A DNA stretch of 64,000 nt from contig JBCAXA010000001.1 of assembly GCA_038534295.1 (NCBI GenBank), positions 1,116,001-1,180,000 on the forward strand, in the 5' to 3' direction. The position numbers and the translations under genes were made by a program. The notes beneath the pieces were generated by a model. It worked only from the letters and a program-made list of their open reading frames with translations. It did no database searches and was not told the origin of the DNA. Positions 27,315 to 36,100 of the stretch are shown in pieces. Positions within the stretch are counted from its first letter, which is position 1; each line of letters begins with the position of its first letter. The DNA is from JBCAXA01 sp038534295 (lineage in GTDB: Bacteria; Pseudomonadota; Gammaproteobacteria; Steroidobacterales; Woeseiaceae).

Positions 27315-29138
27315 TCAACGAACGAAACGGATCTGGTCCAGGTAGACGGTCACCGGCGTCCGACGACCAACCACCGTAAAGACAAACCCGGTCTTGATGC
27401 TGGACAGATCCAAGCGACGCAGCGGAATACGAAAGCGCTGCCATTCTGCTGTCAGCACAATGTCGTCGATTTTCTTGATCGCTGAATCGGGAAACGCCCT
27501 CGTCGGCTCTAGCAAACCGACGCCGAAACTGACTTTCTCGCCGCCGTACTGACCGCGTGCCCAGAGTTCGAGCTCGGTCGCGCCCGTGAGGTCGAACCCG
27601 CCGTCCATGTCACCCCAATTGTTGGCCGGGTGTTGCCAGGCAATGCCGGCCCATCCGAACGGACCTTCGAAGCCGATTTTGATACTGCTGTCGCCGGCGT
27701 AAACGGAGTCGGTTGACTGCCCATCCAGCGTCAGCTTGTCGGTATCGCCCATCCAGCCAGACGGGACCCATGGCATATTCTCGAACCGGTCTTCATACAC
27801 GGCGACCGGCAGCCGGACCCGTCGTTCGCCCTTCACTTTCAACGGCACATTGGACGTGGCTGCTTTGCCGTATTGATCGTAAACGGTGTAATAGAGACGA
27901 TAGTCGCCAGGCTCTTCCGGCATCCGAATAGTGGCGCTCGCAATATCATTGTCTTGCACCGCACCGACGATCTCTGGCGGCTCCGCCCTAAAATCGCCGC
28001 CGGTCAGCACGTCGTTACTGTCTGGCCGCAGCACCCACGTCGCACGCAGGTCATCGCCTTCCGGATCGCTGGCAACGAGGCTCGCCTCGATTTCGTCGCC
28101 TGGGTCCAGCAAGCCGTCGCCGTCGATTTTAATACGGGTCACCACCGGCGCCAGGTTCGCTGGGAGCGCACCGGACCAAACGTCCTGCATGACGTCGACC
28201 GCCGCCAGCTGTGCGCCGTCGGCGAGCCACATGCCAAACCACGTGGGCGTGGCTTCCATTTTGTTGCCCCACAAGAACGCGTAGCTACCGAGCGCCATGC
28301 CCGGCGCCGCCTCGATCCCGTCGCGGTAGCTCTGTCGATACGCTTCCGCCTTGGCCGTGCTGGTAGGCTCGATCGCGGCGCCCCACGCGGTCTTGCCGGT
28401 TTCCCAGGGGCCCGGCGGTCCGAATTCGGTCAGCACGAAGGGTTTCGTCGCCGCTGCCTCACGCAGCTTTTGATGTACGTATGGCGCGCCGTCGTAGGCG
28501 TTGACGCCGTGCACATCGATGGCCGGACATTTCTGATGGACGTACTCAATCCGTTTGCCGTGTACGAAGGTCGTGACGGTCATGGTCGGATGATTCGGAT
28601 CGATCTCCTTGACCATCGCGGCAATGTCGTTGACGGCAGACCAGACGGCTGGGTTATCGCCTTCCGCAAAACCCTCCATCTCATTGCCGATACCCCACAG
28701 CAGCAGCGCTGGGTGGTCCTTGAAACGCTCGACAATACCCTTGGCGCGCTCAAACTGGGTTTTGACCTGAACCGGATCGCCGTAGTCGAAGCCGTGACGT
28801 TCGTGACCGAGCCAAATGCCCACGGTCACGGTCAGGCCTAGCGCATGCGCCTCATCGAGCAGGACGCCGACGTCGCTCTCGCCGCGAACGTTTTCCGCAT
28901 CCCAGGTACGTACTGAGTTCGCGCCGGCGCGCGCCAGGGCTTCGAGCGACTGGTCGCCGCCGGCGCCGCGAATGAAGTACGGCTCACCGCCGCGCAACAG
29001 CTCCCAGCCTTGCTCGGTGCGTTTCAACTCGACAGGCACGGCCTCAGCCATCGTTAACTCAGCAAAAAGCAAAGACCCTGCGACGAGCAGGGTCTTTGCG
29101 ATATTTGTAAGTACTACTGCGGCGTTAGTTTGCATCAT
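27315..29138 (-). CDS. Secreted clan GH-A glycosidase (GH2-like barrel) with C-terminal CBM
   Basis: 607 residues with a signal peptide (cleavage near AEA, residue 33). The TIM barrel (about 35-320) has acid/base Glu153 in WGIGNEMEGF and nucleophile Glu238 in FVLTEFGPPG, the pattern of the GH2 catalytic domain, but the usual N-terminal GH2 sandwiches are missing. An Ig-like segment (about 330-430) and a C-terminal jelly-roll resembling CBM11/CBM30-type modules (about 440-607, ending VTVYLDQIRFV) follow. It is probably periplasmic. It is last in the minus-strand glucan operon, and its ATG overlaps the stop of the preceding lipoprotein gene. Codons 14-24 contain a terminator-like hairpin. Confidence 0.82.
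   Translation of the reverse strand: MMQTNAAVVLTNIAKTLLVAGSLLFAELTMAEAVPVELKRTEQGWELLRGGEPYFIRGAGGDQSLEALARAGANSVRTWDAENVRGESDVGVLLDEAHALGLTVTVGIWLGHERHGFDYGDPVQVKTQFERAKGIVERFKDHPALLLWGIGNEMEGFAEGDNPAVWSAVNDIAAMVKEIDPNHPTMTVTTFVHGKRIEYVHQKCPAIDVHGVNAYDGAPYVHQKLREAAATKPFVLTEFGPPGPWETGKTAWGAAIEPTSTAKAEAYRQSYRDGIEAAPGMALGSYAFLWGNKMEATPTWFGMWLADGAQLAAVDVMQDVWSGALPANLAPVVTRIKIDGDGLLDPGDEIEASLVASDPEGDDLRATWVLRPDSNDVLTGGDFRAEPPEIVGAVQDNDIASATIRMPEEPGDYRLYYTVYDQYGKAATSNVPLKVKGERRVRLPVAVYEDRFENMPWVPSGWMGDTDKLTLDGQSTDSVYAGDSSIKIGFEGPFGWAGIAWQHPANNWGDMDGGFDLTGATELELWARGQYGGEKVSFGVGLLEPTRAFPDSAIKKIDDIVLTAEWQRFRIPLRRLDLSSIKTGFVFTVVGRRTPVTVYLDQIRFVR
29064..29099 (-). terminator. Intrinsic-terminator-like hairpin inside signal-peptide codons
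   Basis: On the minus strand GCAAAGACCCTGC and GCAGGGTCTTTGC form a 13-bp perfect stem with a 5-base loop, followed at once by TTTTT. This has all features of a rho-independent terminator but lies in frame within codons 14-24 of the GH2-like gene. It may act as a translation-sensitive attenuator. Confidence 0.6.
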
Positions 29139-29887
29139 CCATCGTTTACAGATACGACGCCGTTGTCAAAAAGGGGCGGCGTTGCGGGTTGATACGAATA
29201 CCCCCAGTCGAGCAGAAGTTCAAGCACGAGAATCGTATCGCCCGGAACCAATCGCAGGAAACCAGTCGCGTCGGTTCGGAACAGATTGTCGGCGGTCAGC
29301 TCATTGAGCGGGACCGAAAACGGTACCGGATCGCCCGTCGGGCTCGCGGCCGGGCAACAGGTGAAGACCGTCACCGACCCGAAGAAGTTGTCCAGCAACG
29401 AACGATACGCCTTCAGCGCCTGATCTTGCGCAATGACATCGGTAGACAGGACGTTGCTGTTGGCGTCGTAGAGTTCGTGCAACGCAAGCGCCGTGTAGAA
29501 CTGGTTTTCGCCACTCGGCCGCCGCGCCAGCGCCGTTGCCCAAAAATAGAAACGGGCCTTGGCGCCGCTAGGTCCCGGCGGAATCGAATTGAATAGCTCG
29601 AACTTGTTCTCTGCGCCCGGGTTGTTGACATCAAACTCGCGAATCGGCGTCGTGACAAACGGGTTTTCCGGATCGTCGAGGACGCACGTCTCTGGGTGGA
29701 CACCGACATCGGCGCACCAAAGGCTGAGAACGACGTCGGTCGGCAAAATAATTGCATTGATCAGCTCGCCGTCGCCGCTATCACGTTCCTCACAACCGGC
29801 AAGACCTAGAGCCACCATACCGACAGCTACGGCTGCCAGACCGCGACCAGCTAGCGGTCGGGTTGCGTTACGAAGTGTGTTCATCAT
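29135..29887 (-). CDS. Lipoprotein of unknown function in the glucan operon
   Basis: 250 residues with a basic N-terminus, a hydrophobic stretch and the lipobox GLAGC (Cys32). The mature part is acidic, has no recognisable domain, and carries pairs of cysteines (LWCAD, ETCVL, FTCCPA). The start is an ATG at 29887 with AGGA about 9 bases upstream; a TTG at 29896 is too close to that site. It lies 32 bases after the barrel-fused glycosidase and overlaps the GH2-like gene by 4 bases (ATGA), so it is part of the operon. It could be an accessory subunit of the barrel protein; that is inference from position only. Confidence 0.72.
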   Translation of the reverse strand: MMNTLRNATRPLAGRGLAAVAVGMVALGLAGCEERDSGDGELINAIILPTDVVLSLWCADVGVHPETCVLDDPENPFVTTPIREFDVNNPGAENKFELFNSIPPGPSGAKARFYFWATALARRPSGENQFYTALALHELYDANSNVLSTDVIAQDQALKAYRSLLDNFFGSVTVFTCCPAASPTGDPVPFSVPLNELTADNLFRTDATGFLRLVPGDTILVLELLLDWGYSYQPATPPLFDNGVVSVNDG

Positions 29888-29919
29888 TTTCGTCAATCCT
29901 CAGGTTTGCGTACTTCGCG

Positions 29920-32900
29920 TTAGAACTGGTAGTTGAAGTACACAACGGTCAGGAAGGTGTAATCGTTCTCGCCGTCCAGAAACTCGTCATCCGGCGAGTT
30001 TTCGTCAGACGTGCGGAAAGTCGTGCGAATACCGATACGCGTCGCGTTTTGCTCCGAGATGGCGTCCGAGATGCCACCGAACCCGCCGCCAAGCCAGTAC
30101 GAGTAGTCGAAGCGGAACTGCTCGGGGAACGTGACATTGAACTGGCGGAAGAAGTCATACGGGCCCCAAGCATCCTGCAGGTAGTAGCCGATCAGCGAGT
30201 GCTTGCCGCCGCCCCAGATGATCCGGTAACTCATGTCCCAGTATTTTCTTGTGCCGCCGTTCGGATCGCCGGTCGACTGTTCGAACGCGCGCGTCACATC
30301 GAAAATCATTCGGGTGTTGTTCGCGGTGTTGAACACCATGCGCGATCGCAGCCGCCAGACATCCTCCGGTGGCAGACCGACGCCAAACGGGGCGTTTGCG
30401 CCGGCGGGTTCAAAGAAGAACTGCTCGGAGTCGGTCGGGGTCGGAAACTCGGTGTAGGTACCACCGAAGTTGAACGCAAAGCCGGCATCCTCGCGCCAGG
30501 CGTTGTCCCAATCGTAGAACGGTGTCGCGCCCGTCGGATCGTAGGTGAAAAAGATCTCAGCCGACCGAGCCTCGCGGTTGTTCAACACCGCAAATGGATC
30601 GTCGTCGCGCGTACGCGCACTGGCGCCGGGCTGCAGAATGCCACCGACGATTTGCGGATCGAGATTTGGATTGGCGTGCACGAGGTTATCGCGATACAGC
30701 ACGCGTGGGAAAATCATCCAGTTGCCCCGAAATATCTGCGCACCCGCCTCGTACTCCATACGGTTGCCGAGCGACGAGTAAGGCAATCCGGTGGGGTCGA
30801 TGAGGCCGTACGTCGTGTGGTGCACGACGCTTTCGGCAACCAGCCCTGAATGCTGGGCGCCGACGTAAGCCTGCGCGCCGAACAGTGGGAACGAGAGCTT
30901 GGCCTTGAACGAAAGGGTGTCTTCGAAATCGATTTCGTCGGCAAAGATGTTGCCGGTGCCGTCGACCCGGTCGAAGACTTCGTCGATGCGCTCCGGCGCC
31001 GAGATCATGCCGCCGAGTTCGAGCCGCATACCGTTGGCGAACTTCTTATCCGCGTACAGCGTCGTTTGCCGTGTTTCGCGAATCGTCGCTTCGGTTGCGT
31101 TGGCGCCCTGGCCGAGGCGAGAAACGTCTTCGGAATGAATAAACGTCCAGGCCATATTAAACAGATTGAAGTCGTATTTGACGACGAACTTCGGGTTTGC
31201 CCCCCAGAAAATTTCCGGGCCGAAGACCATCGTCAGACCCTCGAATATGCCTTTGCCTTTGATCTCGGCGCCGACCGGTGCCCGCGCATCCCAGACGTCA
31301 ATGCCTGGAATATCAGTGGCCTCCGCGACCAGACCAAAGAAATCGCCTTCAAAGCCCCAATGAAAACGCGGCGTGTGATAGAACGCGTTGACGTCGAACG
31401 CTTCACCCCGGTAGTTCGCCTCGAAGTCATAGATCTCGACGCGTTCGCGATCGTTGAACGTGATCAACGTGTCGGTGAGATCGGACTCGCTGAGCGCACC
31501 GGATACGGTCTCCGGCGCGGTTTGCGCCTGGATCGTTAGCGGCAAACCGCGATCGCCGTAGTTAAACTCCAGCGCACGCTTGCGAGCAACATTACCGAGA
31601 ACGTTTAGCGTCATTTGACCGTCAAGGTTGTCGCTCGGCTGGAACTCGAAATCGAGAAACAGCTGTTGACCGTCGCTGAACTCGACGCCGTTTTCACCGT
31701 CCTCTTCGAGCTCCTGCTCGGTACTGCGCAACGCGAACTCGTTCAGGAACCGACCGCCAGTAAATCTCAGTTTGCGACTGTCCTCGAAGCTTTCGGCTTT
31801 CAATCGGTCTACATCGCCCTTCAGCTCGAGAAAATCGATGTCCATGTTGGCGAACGCGGCATTTATGTTGCTCTTGCCATCGCCGTAGGGGTCCATCGCA
31901 AAGACCTCAGCGAGCACGTGATATGCCATGCGCGGTCGCGCGGCGTAGACACCGTCAGAATCGGGCAGGCCCAGCGCAACCACGCCGAACCATTCCTCGT
32001 TCATGTTGTTCTTGCCTTCGGCCCAATCGAAAAGATACGCCTGGTTGGACCACGATGCGTTGGTGTCTTGTATGTTGAGCCGCTCGACCTGCAGGTATTT
32101 CCACCATTCGTCGCGCCACTCGAAGACGAACGCGCCAATCGAATTACCCTCTTCGCCGTTGCCGTACGACTTGTTGTACATCTCCTGCCACTGATCCTTG
32201 AGAATCAACGCCTGGGACAACTGATCTTCCTGAAAGGTTCGCGCATTGAACGCGTCACTGCCGAACTCAAAGAAGACCACCGGCAAATCGAGCTTCTCAT
32301 CGACGCGCGCCCACAGGTCGGTAAAGGTCGGGCCGCGGTACACGTTGCTGCCGAGGATGTCGAGCGACGGAACCAATTCGGCAATCAAATCGATGTACTG
32401 AATGTCGCCATTGACGATCGAGAACAGCTGATTCGGCGCGACGGACTTACCGGCGCTGATCACCTCTTCATAAAGGCTGTAGAGAAAGCGCGCCTTCGCG
32501 GTTTGCTGCTCGCCGACCGGCAGGTTTTCGATCTCAAAACTCGACCAGGACAGTCCGTAGTTGCTCTCGTTGCCGAAAGCAAACATCAAGACGCCCGGCG
32601 TGTCTTTGTAGCGCAGGACGAATTCCTGCATGTCGCGCTTCAATGTTTCGCGAGTCAACGGATCGGAGTAATCAGTGAACGGAATCCACTTACCGCCAAC
32701 GTTGTACCCGTAGCGACCCATCAGCGGGTTGATGACCGACATGATGCCGTGTTCGCGATAAACGTACTCGACCCAGCGCGGCGGCAGCATCGTAAAGCTG
32801 CGGATCGTGTTGATGCCGGCTGCCTTCATCAGGCCGAAGTCGTAATCAAGGACTTTACGAATGTAGTCGTCCGACTGACCGAACAGGTTGTAGCTGTAGT

Positions 32901-33105
32901 TCTGACCACGCGGCGAGTAACTCCAGACCATCCCCTTGACGTAGTAGTCCTCGCCATTGACCTGGAGTTTCCAACCGTTCTCATCCTTGTAAGCCGTGAC
33001 CTTGTCGACCTGTGCCTGGACAACGAGCGGCGCGCATACAAAAAGCGCAACAGCCAGCAGCCTAGTCAAAAGGGTCTCTCCCTTGGAAACGCTTGATTTC
33101 GTCAT
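29920..33105 (-). CDS. Clan GH-A glycosidase fused to an outer-membrane beta-barrel
   Basis: 1061 residues from the ATG at 33105. A signal peptide (cleavage near VQA, residue 31) leads into a TIM-barrel glycosidase domain (about 33-410) with acid/base Glu180 in LMFAFGNESNYG and nucleophile Glu280 in VVFFEFGSD. From about residue 475 to the end the sequence changes to alternating amphipathic strands with turns rich in Gly, Asn and Asp. It ends VVYFNYQF, the terminal Phe signal for outer-membrane insertion. Known families: GH2/GH5-like enzymes and outer-membrane porins. Their fusion is unusual. It is third in the operon after a GH16 and a glycan-binding lipoprotein. The upstream extension of the frame to 33312 is not coding. 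Confidence 0.8.
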   Translation of the reverse strand: MTKSSVSKGETLLTRLLAVALFVCAPLVVQAQVDKVTAYKDENGWKLQVNGEDYYVKGMVWSYSPRGQNYSYNLFGQSDDYIRKVLDYDFGLMKAAGINTIRSFTMLPPRWVEYVYREHGIMSVINPLMGRYGYNVGGKWIPFTDYSDPLTRETLKRDMQEFVLRYKDTPGVLMFAFGNESNYGLSWSSFEIENLPVGEQQTAKARFLYSLYEEVISAGKSVAPNQLFSIVNGDIQYIDLIAELVPSLDILGSNVYRGPTFTDLWARVDEKLDLPVVFFEFGSDAFNARTFQEDQLSQALILKDQWQEMYNKSYGNGEEGNSIGAFVFEWRDEWWKYLQVERLNIQDTNASWSNQAYLFDWAEGKNNMNEEWFGVVALGLPDSDGVYAARPRMAYHVLAEVFAMDPYGDGKSNINAAFANMDIDFLELKGDVDRLKAESFEDSRKLRFTGGRFLNEFALRSTEQELEEDGENGVEFSDGQQLFLDFEFQPSDNLDGQMTLNVLGNVARKRALEFNYGDRGLPLTIQAQTAPETVSGALSESDLTDTLITFNDRERVEIYDFEANYRGEAFDVNAFYHTPRFHWGFEGDFFGLVAEATDIPGIDVWDARAPVGAEIKGKGIFEGLTMVFGPEIFWGANPKFVVKYDFNLFNMAWTFIHSEDVSRLGQGANATEATIRETRQTTLYADKKFANGMRLELGGMISAPERIDEVFDRVDGTGNIFADEIDFEDTLSFKAKLSFPLFGAQAYVGAQHSGLVAESVVHHTTYGLIDPTGLPYSSLGNRMEYEAGAQIFRGNWMIFPRVLYRDNLVHANPNLDPQIVGGILQPGASARTRDDDPFAVLNNREARSAEIFFTYDPTGATPFYDWDNAWREDAGFAFNFGGTYTEFPTPTDSEQFFFEPAGANAPFGVGLPPEDVWRLRSRMVFNTANNTRMIFDVTRAFEQSTGDPNGGTRKYWDMSYRIIWGGGKHSLIGYYLQDAWGPYDFFRQFNVTFPEQFRFDYSYWLGGGFGGISDAISEQNATRIGIRTTFRTSDENSPDDEFLDGENDYTFLTVVYFNYQF

Positions 33106-33169
33106 TGCGACTACTCTTTTTTTGCTTGTTTGTTGGGCCCTGCGGACAAATGAAACGCTCATTCGCACA

Positions 33170-36100
33170 TCAGAGACCGATATCGTCGAAGAAGAACGTC
33201 TGTGCCCCGGCGGTGGCCCCATCCACGCCGAAGTTGAAGAAAATCGCGATCTTGTCGTAGGTCGCCGCCGGGTTGAACGGCGCAGTGCCCATCGCCTCGT
33301 TCGAAAAATCAAACGTCAGCGTTTCGAACGCGTTCGCAACTGCAGTAGTCGCCTCGGTCTCAACCGAAATCGTTGGGTCGCCTGAGTTTTCGACTTTGAG
33401 ACGCACCTGCAGTCCGGCCGCCGGGGAGTACGTTCGCACCGTCATGGTGGTGTTCATGGCATCGAGCGGAATCGTTGGAACCGACTCATTCGCGCCAGTC
33501 GAAACCACGGTGCCAGCAAACGTCTCCGCCGCTGCCGAGCGATTGACCTGTACGACCATGTTGCTGCCGCCAGTTGGGTCCGCAACGATCGTCGAATCCT
33601 CGGCGCCACCGAAGCCGCGCAGTGCATAGGTCACCGCCATGTCGTCGAAGGTGAGCGTCACGAAACCGCCGCCTCCACCACCGCCACCGCCACCCGCGGC
33701 GACAGCGATGTCGTCGAAGTAGTAGGTCTGCGCGCCGGCCGTAGCGCCGTCGGTGCCAAAGTTGAAGAAGATCACGACTTTGTCGTAGGTCGCCGCCGGA
33801 TCGAACGCCGCCGTGCCCATCGCCTGACTCGAGAAATCGAAGGTGAGCGTTTCGAACGCGTTTGCCACGGTCGTTGTCGCCTCCGTTTCCACGGATATCG
33901 CGCCGTCCGCTGAGTTCTCGATCTTCAAGCGCACCGGTATGCCAGCCGCCGGCGAATACACACGGACTGTCATCTCGGTGTTCATCGCATCGAGCGGGAT
34001 CACGCCGGATGACTCGTTGGCCAGGGTCGACACAACAGTGCCCGCAAACGTTTCGGCCGCCGCCGAGCGATTGACCTGCACGACCATGTTGGGGCCGCCG
34101 GTCGGATCAACGACCACTGTCGAGTCTTCTGCGCCGCCGAAACCACGCAGCGTGTACGTCGTCATGGCGTCATCGAAGGTCAACGTTTCGAAGGCGGCGG
34201 GAGCGCTGCCCGTGGCGACAGCGATATCGTCGAAGAAGAACGTCTGCTCGCCAGCCGTGGCGCCGTCGGTGCCAAAGTTGAAAAACACGATGACCTTGTC
34301 GTAGGTCGCCGCTGGGTCAAACGCCGCTGTGCCCATCGCCTCGTTGCTGAAATCGAAGGTGAGGGTTTCGAACGCATTAGCCACGGTCGTCGTCGCTTCC
34401 GTTTCAACCGAGACAGCCGGGTCGCCCGAGTTCTCGACCTTCAGGCGAACCGGAATTCCGGCGGCCGGCGAGTAGACGCGCACTTCCATCTCGGTGTTCA
34501 TCGCATCGAGCGGAATGACGCCGACGGCCTCGTTCGCTAGCGTTGAGACGACGGTACCGGCAAAGGTCTCGGCGGTGTTGCTGCGAACGACTTGCACGAC
34601 CATGTTCGTGCCACCGGTCGGATCGTTCGTGACCGTCGAGCCCGCGCCACCAAAGTCGCGCAGCGTATAGGTCACCGCCGGATCGTCAAACGTCAGCGTT
34701 TCGAACATGTCGGGCGGCGGTGGTGGCGCGCACGTGGCGCTGGTTTGGGCGATGTCGTCGAACTGGAAGGTCCAGTCGTTCGGATTATTCGCCGCATCGC
34801 CAACCGTGCCGTTGTCGAAGATCAGCGTGATGCCAGTAACATCACCGGACACACCGCTGAAGTCGAAACAGAGCTCTTCCCACGTACCGCTACCGCTGTG
34901 GGTTGCCGTTCGTTCATCGCCTTGTGGCTCGAGCTTCAACGTAACGACCACCGACCGCTGCGAACGTACCTTCATGGTGTACGAATCAGCAGCCGCAAGC
35001 GGCACCGTGCCGCCGAGATCCAGGGTGCTGCCGCCGAAGGCCTGACCCGCAAATTTCTGCATCTGGCCCACAAATCCGCTGGTGTTGATGCCACTCGGAT
35101 CGGGATTGGCGATGACCGTTGCAACGCCGCCCTCGAAGTCGGCGAATGTCGCCGAGCCGGATTCGAAGTCTGACGAGGTAGCGCCACCGCCTCCGCCGCC
35201 AGAGCCGCCACCGCTAACAACGTCGATGTCGTCGAAGAAGAACGTCTGCGCACCGGCCGTGGCGCCGTCCGTGCCAAAGTTGAAGAACACAATGACGCGG
35301 TCGTAGGTCGCCGCCGGGTTGAACGCCGCCGTGCCCATCGCTTCGTTGGCGAAGTCGAACGTCAGCGTCTCGAACGCATTGGCGACCGTCGTCGTCGCTT
35401 CGGTTTCTACCGAGATCGTCGGATCACCCGAGTTCTCGACTTTCAGCCGAACCGGGATGCCGGCCGCCGGCGAGTACACGCGCACCGTCATTTGCGTGTT
35501 CATCGCATCGAGCGGAATGGCCCCAACCGTCTCGTTCGGCCCCGTCGATACAACCGTGCCGGCAAAGGTCTCAGCACTGTCCGAACGATTGACCTGAACC
35601 ACCTGGTTGCTGCCGCCGGTCGGATCGTTAACAACCGTCGAGTCCTCGGCGCCGCCGAATCCGCGCAGCGCGTAGGTGATCACCGGATCGTCGAACGTCA
35701 CCGCCGGGAAGCCGGTACCGCCGCCGGCGCCAGAGCCGCCACCGCTAACAACGTCGATGTCGTCGAAGAAGAACGTCTGCGCACCGGCCGTGGCGCCGTC
35801 CGTGCCAAAGTTGAAGAACACGATGACGCGGTCGTAGGTCGCCGCCGGGTTGAACGCCGCCGTGCCCATCGCTTCGTTGGCGAAGTCGAACGTCAACGTC
35901 TCGAACGCATTGGCGACCGTCGTCGTCGCTTCGGTTTCTACCGAGATCGTCGGATCACCCGAGTTCTCGACTTTCAGCCGAACCGGAATGCCGGCTGCCG
36001 GTGAGTACACGCGCACCGTCATTTGCGTGTTCATCGCATCGAGCGGAATGGCCCCAACCGTCTCGTTTGGCCCCGTCGATACAACCGTGCCGGCAAAGGT

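Noticed and set aside
31615..33096. 493-codon plus-strand ORF opposite the barrel-fused glycosidase
   Set aside because: The length comes from biased codon use in the real gene; no start signal or recognisable motif.
33106..33312. N-terminal extension of the barrel-fused glycosidase
   Set aside because: It overlaps the end of the binding-protein gene in another frame and precedes a clear signal peptide starting at 33105.
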